Below are positions 9,386 to 18,129 of a DNA stretch of 64,000 nucleotides, piece after piece (positions within the stretch are counted from its first letter, which is position 1; each line of letters opens with the position of its first letter). Under the pieces are notes generated by a model. It was not told the origin of the DNA and made no database searches. It saw only the letters and a list, made by a program, of their open reading frames with translations. Position numbers and translations under genes: made by a program. This stretch comes from Desulforhopalus singaporensis (GTDB lineage Bacteria; Desulfobacterota; Desulfobulbia; Desulfobulbales; Desulfocapsaceae): contig NZ_FNJI01000005.1 in assembly GCF_900104445.1 (NCBI RefSeq), positions 124,001 to 188,000 of the forward strand, given 5' to 3'.

Positions 9386-9451
9386 ATGATCCTTTATGGC
9401 TCCATAGGTGTGGGGCTGTTGAGTTACTGGCTGCTGCATTCACTGCTGTAG
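9386..9451 (+). CDS. possible 21-residue hydrophobic peptide
   Basis: The ATG follows immediately after the TGA of the preceding peptide, in the same frame. It reads MILYGSIGVGLLSYWLLHSL plus L and stops at TAG, giving a single hydrophobic helix. The two pieces together would make a two-helix hairpin protein if the TGA were read through or recoded. No independent ribosome binding site is visible. Confidence 0.2.
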   Translation: MILYGSIGVGLLSYWLLHSLL

Positions 9452-9523
9452 GTCACCGGGGCAGTCTTTAATGTTTTCAGCGGCAAAAGATGATGGATAT
9501 TAACGCAAGAAAGCGCACCTGTT

Positions 9524-9952
9524 TCACCGCTGTTTTTTGCAACTGAAATAGTCGGCCAGTATCCTGCCGTGGTCAAAAGCCAGCTGCGGCAGGTCCTGCT
9601 CGGTAAAAAGCCTGGCCATGGCCGCATCGTCACCACCTGCCGGACTACCTTCGGCGCAGCCGATAAATACGGTTGACGCGGTGTGCATGCGCTGGTCGCG
9701 GTCCGGGTCCGAGTAGGTGCGGAACTGCCTGAGGTTTTTCACCTCAAGCCCGGTCTCTTCCCGCGCTTCCCTGAGTGCCGCATTTTCATAGGATTCGCCG
9801 TAATCGACAAAACCTCCCGGCAAAGCCCAGCCGTACGGCGGGTTCTTTCTTTTTATCAGTACAATGGAGTCGCCGATCTCGATGATTATATCAACCGTGG
9901 GGACCGGATTTCTATAGACTTCTATTTCACTGTTGCAGTTCGGGCATCTCAT
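9524..9952 (-). CDS. NUDIX hydrolase
   Basis: A 142-residue protein. A short CPNC opening (residues 3-6) resembles half of a zinc ribbon, then comes a NUDIX fold. The NUDIX box, from G47 to about L69, fits GX5EX7REUXEEXGU, with GGFVDYGE followed by REAREETGL. The preceding [10 protein letters not shown] is typical of ADP-ribose or nucleotide-sugar pyrophosphatases. The start at 9952 is chosen because the longer frame to 10030 runs into the HAD gene, and MRCPNCNSE is a common N-terminus for this subgroup. It is 4 bp downstream of the HAD gene in the same operon. The exact substrate cannot be read from the sequence. Confidence 0.85.
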   Translation of the reverse strand: MRCPNCNSEIEVYRNPVPTVDIIIEIGDSIVLIKRKNPPYGWALPGGFVDYGESYENAALREAREETGLEVKNLRQFRTYSDPDRDQRMHTASTVFIGCAEGSPAGGDDAAMARLFTEQDLPQLAFDHGRILADYFSCKKQR

Positions 9953-9956
9953 GATC

Positions 9957-10577
9957 TCACCGGGCGGAGTCGATAAGGTCAAGAAGTTCTTCCCAGCCGT
10001 CGACTGCGTAAAGCGCATGTTTTCCTGCATTCCACGGCTGGGTAAAAACGATGGGGACTATTCCCGCCTTGGCCAGCTGGTTGCAGGTGGCCGCACGGTC
10101 ATCGACAAAATATGTTATTCTGCGGGCCTTGACATGGCGGACCTTGTCGTCGTGGTCGCCGGTTGCAACCACGGTGATGCGGTTGGCTGTGTCGGCTTTG
10201 CAGTGATGGGTCAGCCAGTCTATGACCGGCTCAGTCCGGGACCTGGCGGTGATGATGGTCACTTGCCCGCCGGCTGTCAACCGGTCAAGAGCTCTGAGCG
10301 CTCCGGCCATGGGCTGCAGGTTCGCCCCCAGGCTGTCCTCCAGGATCTGTGTGAAAATGCGCTCGACGATTTCCATCGGCATGTTCACGCAGTTTTCCAG
10401 CTCAAAGTTGGTGATGTCTTTTCTGGTGAAGTCGCAATAGCCGTAATCTTCACAGGAAAGACGGATAAACGCTTCGGCGGTGTCGGCGATCACTCCGTCA
10501 AAATCAAAACCGATCTCCGACACCTTGATTTTCCTGGCAGATAGTGGAGTGGCAAAATTTCCATCAACCATTTTCAT
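9957..10577 (-). CDS. HAD-superfamily hydrolase
   Basis: A 206-residue cytoplasmic protein. HAD motif I is [10 protein letters not shown], motif II is the Thr in VTIITARS, and motif IV is the acidic pair in YFVDDRAAT. This makes a probable phosphatase of small phosphorylated metabolites or nucleotides. The start ATG at 10577 has GAGG seven bases upstream and overlaps the end of panE by 14 bp; a second ATG two codons later is possible. The order panE-HAD-NUDIX with overlaps or tiny gaps implies one transcript, which could serve metabolite clean-up alongside pantothenate synthesis, but that link is inference. Confidence 0.75.
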   Translation of the reverse strand: MKMVDGNFATPLSARKIKVSEIGFDFDGVIADTAEAFIRLSCEDYGYCDFTRKDITNFELENCVNMPMEIVERIFTQILEDSLGANLQPMAGALRALDRLTAGGQVTIITARSRTEPVIDWLTHHCKADTANRITVVATGDHDDKVRHVKARRITYFVDDRAATCNQLAKAGIVPIVFTQPWNAGKHALYAVDGWEELLDLIDSAR

Positions 10578-11499
10578 AAGTTGCCTCAAGTTCTTTTACC
10601 TGCTTTACCAGACGGTCGTTTTCCGGTGTCGAAATACCATGTTCTCTCGCCATCAGGACAATGGCACCGTTGATGGCATCGATCTCCGTTCGCCGTTTTT
10701 TCCGCACATCCTGCAGCATTGAGGAGATATTGCCGGCGGTGTTCCGGCACACCTGTCTGGCGGCATCGAAGGGGTCGACCGGCACGATAATATCTTGGGC
10801 CGCGGCAACTAGCCTGGCCTCTTCAACAGCCGCACGCATTCTTTTATCAACGCCGGGCAGGGTGAGGAGTTCCCCGTTTTTGCAGTTGAGTGTTGCGGTA
10901 AGGGCGTTGATACCGACATTGATGAACAGTTTGGTCCAGATTCTTGCCAGTATGTCGCCGGTAATGTTGACCTGCAGTCCCGATCTGGTCAAGGTGTCTG
11001 CCGTTTTCTGGAGCAGGTTTTTAAAATGTTCATCGGGCGGGGTGATAAATCCCAGGGAGGTGGTTCCGCTTCCGGCGTGCCTCACATGACCGGGGCCGAG
11101 CAGGGTGGCTCCCTCGGTGGTCGTGCCGTAGGCTTGGTACGCCTTATGGCCGCAGGTGTCGAGTTCAAGATGGCTTATGCCGTTTTGCAGGAACAGCAGC
11201 AGCGTTTTCTCTCCAAGGATCGGAGCGCAGAAGTCAAGGCTGTTTTTGACATCGTAGGACTTGACGCAGAGCAGAACCACATCCACCGGCTCAAGCGTCT
11301 CCGGGTCGGAGGCGGTGGTCACCGGAAGCAGCCGTTCGGCAGCCCCGCACTGGTATATGACTCCGCGTCTGGAAAGAAGTTCAGCACGTTCGCGGTTGTA
11401 GTCGAGCACGGTGAACCGATCGTTCTGGTGCATCCCTTTTGCCATCAGGGCATAGAGCAGGCACCCAAGCGCGCCCGGGCCCACAAGTAGATAGTGCAT
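10564..11499 (-). CDS. panE: 2-dehydropantoate 2-reductase
   Basis: A 311-residue protein of the ApbA/PanE family. The N-terminal NADPH-binding Rossmann motif is GPGALGCLL (residues 7-15). It also has the DVVLLCVKSYD segment and the C-terminal helical domain with KLFINVGINALTATL, where the Lys is the expected catalytic residue. It reduces ketopantoate to pantoate for coenzyme A synthesis. Several PanE-like proteins have other 2-keto acid substrates, so the specificity is assumed. It lies 13 bp after the OB-fold exported protein gene and overlaps the HAD gene. Confidence 0.82.
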   Translation of the reverse strand: MHYLLVGPGALGCLLYALMAKGMHQNDRFTVLDYNRERAELLSRRGVIYQCGAAERLLPVTTASDPETLEPVDVVLLCVKSYDVKNSLDFCAPILGEKTLLLFLQNGISHLELDTCGHKAYQAYGTTTEGATLLGPGHVRHAGSGTTSLGFITPPDEHFKNLLQKTADTLTRSGLQVNITGDILARIWTKLFINVGINALTATLNCKNGELLTLPGVDKRMRAAVEEARLVAAAQDIIVPVDPFDAARQVCRNTAGNISSMLQDVRKKRRTEIDAINGAIVLMAREHGISTPENDRLVKQVKELEATYENG

Positions 11500-11512
11500 G
11501 TTCCTCTTGCCT

Positions 11513-12307
11513 TTATTTGATGACCGAGGCGTGCTCTACGATTGCCTCGTATTTGTATCCCGCGCCGAAATCCTTGTCGGCGCTGAGAACCCCCTCAAGG
11601 GTTACCGTACTGTTTAACTCTACGGTCTCGGCGGTGGTTATGACAAGATCGTGGGTGTTGTGCATCGGGTCACCGGTTCCGTCCTGCAGGTGGACCCAGT
11701 TGCGGCCCATGATCATGGGGCTGAATTTCACCACCTTTCCTTTTATCCGCACCTTTTGGCCGGACAACTCTTCGGCTTTGGCGAAAATTTCCTCGACACT
11801 GTATCCGTTTGGCGCAACTGACTTGTCGACGTGGATCTCCTTGAACGGCACAATGGCTCCTACACTGCCTCCGGAGACCTCTTCAGCGGAAGGGGCCATG
11901 GCCGTGTGGGTTGTTTGTTGTTCGGCTTTAACCGCTGCGGCAAAAGAGTCTTCTCCGCCTCCCAGTGGGGCCGCCGGCTGCTGTTCGAGTCCGTCGCTGA
12001 AAGTAATCGTGTCAAACGTGCGATTGAGGGTCTTGCTGGTGAAATTGTCCATGACCATACCCGGTTTGTAGCGGACCGTGTCGCCGACTGCGACACTGCT
12101 CTCAGGGATGGCGACCCAGTTCTGCCCGCCTTCAGTGTCGACCAGCATGTAGGTGTATCCGGCAACATTCATGGTTTGGGTAACTTTCCCGCTAACTGCC
12201 GGTGGTGTGGAGGTTGTTCCTGCCGCTGCCGGCAAATGAGGTGAACAGACCAAAAGCGCGCAGATAAAGAACAGCCCCAACAGTGAAAAAAAAGGTTTTG
12301 ATTGCAT
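11513..12307 (-). CDS. exported protein with tandem OB-fold-like domains
   Basis: A 264-residue protein with a signal peptide (MQSKPFFSLLGLFFICALLV, cleavage after the AAA near residue 28). The mature chain has two OB-type segments. The first (about 38-95) includes YTYMLVDTEGGQNWVAIPES; the second (about 165-264) includes the KVRIKGKVVKFSPMIMGRNW and VHLQDGTGD pattern typical of nucleic-acid-binding OB folds found in exported DNA-binding proteins. The linker is Ala-, Pro- and Ser-rich. The start at 12307 has AGGAG seven bases upstream. It may bind nucleic acid, metal or polysaccharide outside the cytoplasm; no function is established. Confidence 0.65.
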   Translation of the reverse strand: MQSKPFFSLLGLFFICALLVCSPHLPAAAGTTSTPPAVSGKVTQTMNVAGYTYMLVDTEGGQNWVAIPESSVAVGDTVRYKPGMVMDNFTSKTLNRTFDTITFSDGLEQQPAAPLGGGEDSFAAAVKAEQQTTHTAMAPSAEEVSGGSVGAIVPFKEIHVDKSVAPNGYSVEEIFAKAEELSGQKVRIKGKVVKFSPMIMGRNWVHLQDGTGDPMHNTHDLVITTAETVELNSTVTLEGVLSADKDFGAGYKYEAIVEHASVIK

Positions 12308-12356
12308 TGCATACTCCTGGAAAAAATGAAGATTGATCAGCCAACGACTGACCACG

Positions 12357-12878
12357 TTAGTCATCTTCAATGAGAAATGCAATATGTTCGATAAGCATCC
12401 GGTCCCAGATTTCGTAAGCGTTTTCAGTCAAGTGAACTCCGTCTTCCTGGAAAATGGTCTTATCCGAGAGTAATACCCGTTGATGGATATCGAGAAAGCA
12501 GCTGCCGGTCTTGATCGCAATTTCCTTTATCCGGCGGTTGACATCACGTATGATATCTTCCGGAAGGTGGGGGAGAGACATCGGGAACAATGAATTTACT
12601 AGTATTTCCGCCATCGGGTACTGGTTGTGGAGTTTTACCAGAATCTCTTTCAAGAAGGTGGTAAAGGCAATGTTGCCGCACAGCATGTCGTTGGTGCCGA
12701 TCATGACCATTATTATGTCAGCCCCGGGGGATCTTTTTTTAATAAGCGGTATCAGGCTCAGCAGATCGTTGGTGACTGCTCCCGCCATCCCGAGGTTGTT
12801 GACGTCGTAACCTTTGAGCCTTTTTTGCCAGTTGTGGTCAGCAACCAGGGAGTCGCCGGTTAAAAGAACCTTTATCAT
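12357..12878 (-). CDS. SGNH/GDSL-family hydrolase
   Basis: A 173-residue protein without a signal peptide. Block I TGDSL puts the nucleophile Ser at residue 10. It also has Gly in block II (NLGMAGA), Asn in block III (MIGTNDM) and Asp-x-x-His in block V (EDGVHLTENA). This is the compact lysophospholipase/esterase type (TesA-like or acetylhydrolase-like), here apparently cytoplasmic. It ends 49 bp before the OB-fold protein gene on the same strand. The substrate is unknown. Confidence 0.8.
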   Translation of the reverse strand: MIKVLLTGDSLVADHNWQKRLKGYDVNNLGMAGAVTNDLLSLIPLIKKRSPGADIIMVMIGTNDMLCGNIAFTTFLKEILVKLHNQYPMAEILVNSLFPMSLPHLPEDIIRDVNRRIKEIAIKTGSCFLDIHQRVLLSDKTIFQEDGVHLTENAYEIWDRMLIEHIAFLIEDD

Positions 12879-13058
12879 CTGTATACAATAGAGTTGTTCA
12901 CGAAAGGGAAATGTTGCTAACAGTGGATGCCGATTATGCGCAGAAGACTATCATAAGACGAGTGTTGTGCCAAAGAGTTTTTGCCTTTCGGCGGGCAGAT
13001 TTGATTGCAACCGGAGCCGCAGCGGTCGCCGTCCGCTGCCCGGGTGCTGCCACGCAGG

Positions 13059-15170
13059 TCAAATGGTACGGCCACTTGCGGGCTGTCGGTCCTGCAGTAC
13101 CACGCAGCCAAAAGGGAGGACCTTGACCATTTCGGTCATTAAAGCCGGTGCGGAGGTGATTGCGACAATATCTGCCGGGGAGTCGGCGGCGGTGTCTATG
13201 ATTTTTCTCCATATTTTCCCCGGACGGGGAGCGGGGACAGTGAAAAAGAGGGGGATGTCGCGGTTGCCGTTGAGCATCACCAGAAAACTGCACACTTCCC
13301 CGGCGTCCAGGTGCTGCCGGAGCAGGAACGCAAGACCGTGGCAGTCGTCGCTCCAGTCGGGCCGGTTTGGCTCGAGATATTGCCAGGATATGGTGCTTTC
13401 CGCGGAAGCGGTGGGAGAAGATGGCTCATCGGTGAAAAAGTCGTCCCGGCGAAAGATCGGGTTGTTCTTGCGCAGTGCAATGCATTTTTTGAAAAATCTG
13501 TGCAGATCCCTGTTTTTTTCCAACAGGGTCCAGTCGACCCAGCCGGTATCGTTGTCCTGGCACCAGGCATTGTTGTTGCCTTGCTGGGTGCGGCCGAATT
13601 CATCGCCGCCAAGGAGCATCGGCACCCCCTGGGAGAGAAGCAGTATCGCCGCAAAAGTTTTGATTCTCCGGTGTCTGAGACGGATGATACCGGTGTCTGA
13701 GGTTGTTCCTTCATCGCCGCTGTTCCAGCTGATGTTGCGGGTCTCTCCATCACGGTTTTGCTCGCCGTTTGGCAGGTTGTGCTTGTCGTTGTAGCTGACC
13801 AGGTCGTACAGGGTAAATCCGTCATGACTGGTTAAAAAATTAATCGAACAGAGCGGGCTTCTGCCGCTGGTTTGGTAGAGATCGGAGCTTCCCGCGATCC
13901 GGGTGGCCAGGTGGCTGACGGTTGCTCTTTTGCCGCTTAAAAAAGAGCGGACATCGTCGCGGTAGCGGCCGTTCCATTCCGCCCACCTGGTGTCGCTGGA
14001 GAAACTGCCTACCTGATAGAGGCCCGCTGCATCCCAGGCTTCGGCTATCAGCTTGGTGTCGCCGAGCAGCGGGTCCTCGGCAATGACTTCGATCATTGGC
14101 GGGTTGGGGAGCACGTTGCCCTGCTGGTCCCGTCCGAGAATTGACGCAAGGTCGAACCGAAAGCCGTCAATATGCATCTCGGTGACCCAGTAGCGCAGAG
14201 AGTCGCGGATCAGTTCCCTGACCACCGGATGGTTGCAGTTGAGGGTGTTGCCGCATCCGGAAAAATTGAGATAGCTGCCGTCTTTACCCAGGAGGTAGTA
14301 TATGCTGTTGTCAATTCCCCGGAAGCTGCTGGTGGTGCCGTCGTAACCACCTTCGCCGCTGTGATTGTAGACGATATCGAGAAACACCTCGATGCCCGCC
14401 TGATGGAAGGTGCGGACCATCTGCTTGAATTCATTGACCGTTTGGCCGGGATCGCTGGCATAGCCCGGCTGGAGGGCGAAAAAGGAGACCGGGCTGTATC
14501 CCCAGAAATTCTTGAGCCGCCGGCCGGTTTCCGGACAGTGGAACACGGTATCGTTCTCGTCGAATTCAGTGACCGGGAGCAGCTCCACTGCCGTGATTCC
14601 CAACTCCTTGAGATAGGGGATTTTTTCCGTCAGGCCGAGGTAGGTCCCCGGAGCCTTCACCCCGGAAGAGGGGGAGCGGGTGAACCCTCTTACGTGCAGT
14701 TCGTAGATAATTGTCTCGGAGAAGGGTATCTTCAGGGGTTTGTCGTGTTGCCAGTCGAACTCCGTGGAGACGATGGTGGAGCATGGGGTGCGGCCGTACT
14801 GTGCCGGTGTTCCCCACTTTCTCGGCATAACGGTTTTGCTGTACGGGTCCATCAGCACGACGCGGCTGTCATACCCCAGTTTCTGTCCTTTGGCGTCATG
14901 GCTCGGGCCGTCCATCCGGAATCCGTAACTGAAATCGTCAAGGTCGGCATCAAGGAGAATATGCCACATATCGCCGGTACGGTTCTCGTCCGGGTCCAGT
15001 TCGAACTCGTAATGCTCTGTCTTTTCCTGCCGCCGGATGTCGACAACCAGAACCACCCGGGTTGCATGCCTTGCAAAGATCGCAAAATTAATCCCACTTT
15101 TGAGGATCGTCACTCCCCTTGGAAGGGGAAAGCCCCTTTTTAACATTTTGTGGTCAATTACGGTGGACAT
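13059..15170 (-). CDS. glgX: glycogen debranching enzyme GlgX / isoamylase
   Basis: A 703-residue GH13 enzyme. An N-terminal CBM48-like domain (about residues 10-100, beginning with the RGFPLPRGVT segment) precedes a TIM barrel. Catalytic motifs are DIVYNHSGEG (region I), DGFRFDLA with the nucleophile Asp (region II), LIAEAWD with the acid Glu (region III) and LTSHDGF (region IV). A C-terminal beta domain follows. It hydrolyses alpha-1,6 branches of phosphorylase-limit glycogen. The start at 15170 is the most likely of several; none has a strong ribosome binding site. It stands alone, with a DUF1566 gene divergent from it. Confidence 0.92.
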   Translation of the reverse strand: MSTVIDHKMLKRGFPLPRGVTILKSGINFAIFARHATRVVLVVDIRRQEKTEHYEFELDPDENRTGDMWHILLDADLDDFSYGFRMDGPSHDAKGQKLGYDSRVVLMDPYSKTVMPRKWGTPAQYGRTPCSTIVSTEFDWQHDKPLKIPFSETIIYELHVRGFTRSPSSGVKAPGTYLGLTEKIPYLKELGITAVELLPVTEFDENDTVFHCPETGRRLKNFWGYSPVSFFALQPGYASDPGQTVNEFKQMVRTFHQAGIEVFLDIVYNHSGEGGYDGTTSSFRGIDNSIYYLLGKDGSYLNFSGCGNTLNCNHPVVRELIRDSLRYWVTEMHIDGFRFDLASILGRDQQGNVLPNPPMIEVIAEDPLLGDTKLIAEAWDAAGLYQVGSFSSDTRWAEWNGRYRDDVRSFLSGKRATVSHLATRIAGSSDLYQTSGRSPLCSINFLTSHDGFTLYDLVSYNDKHNLPNGEQNRDGETRNISWNSGDEGTTSDTGIIRLRHRRIKTFAAILLLSQGVPMLLGGDEFGRTQQGNNNAWCQDNDTGWVDWTLLEKNRDLHRFFKKCIALRKNNPIFRRDDFFTDEPSSPTASAESTISWQYLEPNRPDWSDDCHGLAFLLRQHLDAGEVCSFLVMLNGNRDIPLFFTVPAPRPGKIWRKIIDTAADSPADIVAITSAPALMTEMVKVLPFGCVVLQDRQPASGRTI

Positions 15171-15397
15171 TTTGGTAATGATAATTAATACTTTACAATA
15201 TGTATATTTAAATCCAGGTGTTATCCGGAGGTTATGTGTAATGGTCCTGAAGCTATTGTAGCTTGTTGGCCGCAAAAAGCAAAATGAGTTTACGGTGAAT
15301 GGTTCATGACTCGGATGCGTCCGGTCGCTTTTTTTTTTAGAAAAAGGTCCGGGGTGTCGAGAAATGTTCAGGTAATCCCTAAACAGGTGGAGGTGGT

Positions 15398-16336
15398 ATG
15401 GGAGAGTTTCATGGAGTCAGGGTCGGAGACCAGGTAATCAGCCCGATCGATTGGGAGATGAATCCCGCGCTTTCTTTCGGGACCTACGAATCATGGGGCG
15501 GACGTGAGCGGGTGCGCAATAATAATGAGTGTGTCTACTATTTTTTTGTCGACAACTGGGGAAAGGAGCCGAAGCTATGCCTGATGGAGCGGGCGGTGAA
15601 GCACGCCAAGGTCATGGCGGAGGTGAAGGCACCGCCGGAGATAATCAGGGATTGTGTGGCAGACCAGGGAACCTCATCGATTTTTGAGAAGAGTTACGCA
15701 ATCAACGACCGGATCAAGAAGTGGCTTATCGACAACGTCCTTGACGGCGGTGATTCGCGGCTGGTGGTGCCGCGGGTGGATACTCCCGTCATAGAGGACA
15801 TGGGGCCGCAACTGCCCTCGGCTGCGGAGAAAAGTTTTACCCAAGAGGTGGTGTCGTTGCCGCGTGTCGGGGCCATCATCCAGGATGAACAGCTTCAGGG
15901 GATAATGGAGAAATGGAATTTCTTTGATCTGGAGCAGAACCCGTCGGGCCGGTTTGAAAATTCGTTTGTTGCCGGAAATGATCCCGATGTCGTTGTCGAC
16001 CGGAAAACCTCGCTGATGTGGCAGCGCAGAGGCATCGATATCGGTTCGATCCGGTTGATGCGTAAAAGCATAGCAGAGCTCAATGAAAGGGAATTTTGCG
16101 GTTTCAGCGACTGGCGCATGCCGACAATGGAGGAGGCCATGTCTCTTATGGAACCGGTGAAAAACGTTAAGGGAGTGTACCTGGATCTCTGTTTTTCAAA
16201 GGAGCAGCCTTTTATTTTCGTCGATGCCCAGCGAAAGCCGGGCGGATACTGGTTTGTCGATTTCAAGCAGGGGCGGGCATTCTGGTCTTCGGGAACCATC
16301 CCCGGAGGTTTCGGTCGGCTGGTGCGGTCCCTGTGA
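15398..16336 (+). CDS. DUF1566-domain protein
   Basis: A 312-residue soluble protein. The C-terminal about 120 residues form a DUF1566 (Lcl C-terminal) domain, recognisable from VVDRKTSLMWQRRG, then GFSDWRMPTMEEAMSL and a terminal aromatic segment with FWSSG. The N-terminal 190 residues match no family I know; they contain KLCLMERAVKHAKV and no signal peptide, so the protein is probably cytoplasmic. The ribosome binding site GGAGG lies five bases before the ATG. DUF1566 occurs in adhesins and in many deltaproteobacterial paralogues, with no agreed function. A strong terminator follows. Confidence 0.75.
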   Translation: MGEFHGVRVGDQVISPIDWEMNPALSFGTYESWGGRERVRNNNECVYYFFVDNWGKEPKLCLMERAVKHAKVMAEVKAPPEIIRDCVADQGTSSIFEKSYAINDRIKKWLIDNVLDGGDSRLVVPRVDTPVIEDMGPQLPSAAEKSFTQEVVSLPRVGAIIQDEQLQGIMEKWNFFDLEQNPSGRFENSFVAGNDPDVVVDRKTSLMWQRRGIDIGSIRLMRKSIAELNEREFCGFSDWRMPTMEEAMSLMEPVKNVKGVYLDLCFSKEQPFIFVDAQRKPGGYWFVDFKQGRAFWSSGTIPGGFGRLVRSL

Positions 16337-16392
16337 CCGGGCGGGTTTTTCTACCGTAATGTCCTGAGAAAGACCGCAAAATGATTTTCCCA

Positions 16393-16434
16393 CACAACCG
16401 GGATTTGCGATTGCAAATCCCGGTTGTGCTTTTT
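16393..16434 (+). terminator. strong rho-independent terminator
   Basis: A perfect 16-bp stem (16393-16408 with 16413-16428) and a four-base GATT loop, followed by C and five T. An outer pair ACCGCAAAA (16373-16381) and TTTTGCGGT (16431-16439) extends it. It ends the DUF1566 transcript and insulates the SOS cassette that follows. Confidence 0.88.
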
Positions 16435-16512
16435 GCGGTACTGCTTTTCTGCGCGCTCCCCTCTCCTGTCGGTACGGCTGATCGGTGAAAGGTGGTGACG
16501 GCAAAATGTTTA

Positions 16513-16540
16513 TTGACAAACCTGATTGTACATGTACAAT
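16513..16540 (+). promoter_or_regulatory. SOS cassette promoter with primary LexA box
   Basis: TTGACA (16513-16518), a 16-bp spacer, then TACAAT (16535-16540). A perfect 16-bp palindrome, ATTGTACATGTACAAT (16525-16540), covers the spacer end and the whole -10 box, as expected for repression by the LexA encoded just downstream. Predicted start is near 16547. Confidence 0.78.
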
Positions 16541-16554
16541 TATTACAAATAAAC

Positions 16555-16570
16555 ATTGTAAGTGTACTTT
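16555..16570 (+). promoter_or_regulatory. second, imperfect LexA box
   Basis: ATTGTAAGTGTACTTT matches the primary palindrome at 12 of 16 positions. Its centre is exactly 30 bp downstream of the first, about three helical turns, and lies just past the predicted transcription start. This suggests cooperative binding of two LexA dimers on one DNA face. Confidence 0.55.
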
Positions 16571-16583
16571 GTCGGGGGCGGTC

Positions 16584-17231
16584 ATGGAACTGACGGAAAA
16601 ACAGCAGCAGTATCTTGATTACTTGGTGGAACGGATGGACGGGGAGGGGCGGATCCCAAGTCTGCGGCAGGCTGCCGCGGATCTGGGGGTCAGCCATACC
16701 GCGGTTGCGCAGTTGTTGAACCAGCTGGAACGCAAACGGGTCCTGAAGCGTGAAGGGCGGTACGGCAGGACCGTTCGTCTCAATCCTGTTCCCGGCAAAA
16801 CGAACGGATCGCGCCGCGGTCGTGAGCTGCCGATCGTCGGCCGGATTACCGCGGGGCTGCCCATGTACGCCCAGCAGGAGTGGGAGGGGACCGTCGTTGT
16901 CGACGCCTCGATTTTCAGGGGGGAGAACCTGTTCGGTCTGCGGATCAAGGGGCAGTCGATGAAGGATGCCGGTATATTCGACGGGGATCTCGTCGTCTGT
17001 GAGCCCCGGCAATATGCCGAAAACGGGGAGATCGTCGCGGTTCTGATCAAGGGCGAAGAGGCCACCGTAAAGCGTTTTTTTCTCTATCCGGACCATGTCG
17101 AGCTACACCCCGCCAACGATGCGTATCCGGTGATGTGCTATCCTTTCAGTGAGCTGCTGGTGCAGGGTAAAGTTGTCGGCGTTATCAGGGGAAAACATCG
17201 GGAGTTTGACGGTGAGCACGGCCAGAACTGA
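16584..17231 (+). CDS. lexA: LexA-family SOS repressor of a mutagenesis cassette
   Basis: A 215-residue repressor. The N-terminal winged helix (residues 1-66) begins MELTEKQQQYLDYL. The Ala90-Gly91 self-cleavage site lies in GRITAGLP, Ser125 in IKGQSMKDAG, and Lys163 in ATVKRF. The recognition helix region SHTAVAQLLNQLERK departs from the E. coli type, consistent with the unusual operator upstream. RecA-stimulated self-cleavage should derepress the operon. The start at 16584 is preferred over 16485: it gives the standard N-terminus, has a G-rich ribosome binding site, and keeps the operator outside the coding region. The DUF72 gene overlaps its 3' end. Its position in front of an imuB/dnaE2-like pair suggests a cassette-specific LexA; another lexA may exist elsewhere. 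Confidence 0.93.
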   Translation: MELTEKQQQYLDYLVERMDGEGRIPSLRQAAADLGVSHTAVAQLLNQLERKRVLKREGRYGRTVRLNPVPGKTNGSRRGRELPIVGRITAGLPMYAQQEWEGTVVVDASIFRGENLFGLRIKGQSMKDAGIFDGDLVVCEPRQYAENGEIVAVLIKGEEATVKRFFLYPDHVELHPANDAYPVMCYPFSELLVQGKVVGVIRGKHREFDGEHGQN

Positions 17232-18129
17232 CAGCCCCGGCAGGGTCGACCTGGCCATGTCGCCACTGTCTGGAGGGAAAACGGAGATATGTTCCGTCTA
17301 TGTGGGAACCTGTGGATACTCCTATACCGAATGGGTGGACAGCGGTTTTTATCCCCCGGGGACCAGAAGCAATGAGATGGTCGGCCTGTACGGACGCTGT
17401 TTCTCGGTGGTGGAGTTGAACTATACCTGGTACCAGATGGCCCGGGCGGATATCCTGGAGCGTATGGTAGCCGGGAGTCCCTCCCATCTCCTTTTCTGCG
17501 CAAAGCTCACCAGGACCATGACCCACGAGCGTGATGACAACTGGCGCCACCAGCTGGTGCAGTATCGTGACGGAATAGCGCCGCTTGTAAAGGCGGGCCG
17601 CCTGGCGGCGGTTCTGGTCCAGTTCCCTCCCGGCTTCGAACGGACCATCGCCAACCGGACCTACCTTGCCGCCCTCCTCGACGGGTTGCACGGGCTGCCC
17701 GTTGCGGTGGAGTTTCGTCACGTGTCCTGGCTCGCTGATTCCGTTTTTTCAGAGCTCGGCAGACGCCGTGTGACGCTGGTGGCCGTCGACGTCCCCGCTC
17801 TTGCCGAACTCTTTCCCTCCCTTGACGTCGTCACCAATCCGCAACTCTTCTATGTCCGTTTTCATGGCCGCAATCAGGAGGGGTGGCGATCGGGGAATAT
17901 GCAGAAGAAATTCGCCTATGACTACTGCCGGGAGGAGCTGGCCAGCTGGTCGGCGCAGTATCTGGTGCCGATGGCCCGTCGCAGCGGCCGGGGGCTCGTC
18001 TTTTTCAACAACCATGTCCGGGCCCGGGCACCGCACAACGGCATGCTGCTGCAGCGCATCCTGCAGCAGCATGGGCATTTTACGGCGGCGGGAAAAGAGC
18101 TGCCGCCGGGGGAGGGACTGTATGGCTGA
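17212..18129 (+). CDS. DUF72 (YecE-like) TIM-barrel protein inside the SOS cassette
   Basis: A 305-residue protein. The DUF72 core starts YVGTCGYSYTEW and shows FYPPG, VELNYTWYQ, LLFCAKLTR, VLVQFPPGFE, VAVEFRH and YVRFHGR, the standard motif order for this TIM-barrel family. Its biochemical role is unknown. The GTG start at 17212 is chosen because GGGAG lies eight bases upstream; an ATG at 17257 is the alternative. It overlaps lexA by 20 bp and the next gene by 8 bp, so it is translationally coupled into the cassette. In the well-known lexA-imuA-imuB-dnaE2 cassettes this position is held by imuA, a RecA-like protein, and no RecA-like domain is visible here. Confidence 0.88.
   Translation: MSTARTDSPGRVDLAMSPLSGGKTEICSVYVGTCGYSYTEWVDSGFYPPGTRSNEMVGLYGRCFSVVELNYTWYQMARADILERMVAGSPSHLLFCAKLTRTMTHERDDNWRHQLVQYRDGIAPLVKAGRLAAVLVQFPPGFERTIANRTYLAALLDGLHGLPVAVEFRHVSWLADSVFSELGRRRVTLVAVDVPALAELFPSLDVVTNPQLFYVRFHGRNQEGWRSGNMQKKFAYDYCREELASWSAQYLVPMARRSGRGLVFFNNHVRARAPHNGMLLQRILQQHGHFTAAGKELPPGEGLYG

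Noticed and set aside
16485-16583. Longer N-terminus for LexA
   Set aside because: The added residues are encoded by the promoter and operator and lie largely upstream of the predicted transcript start.
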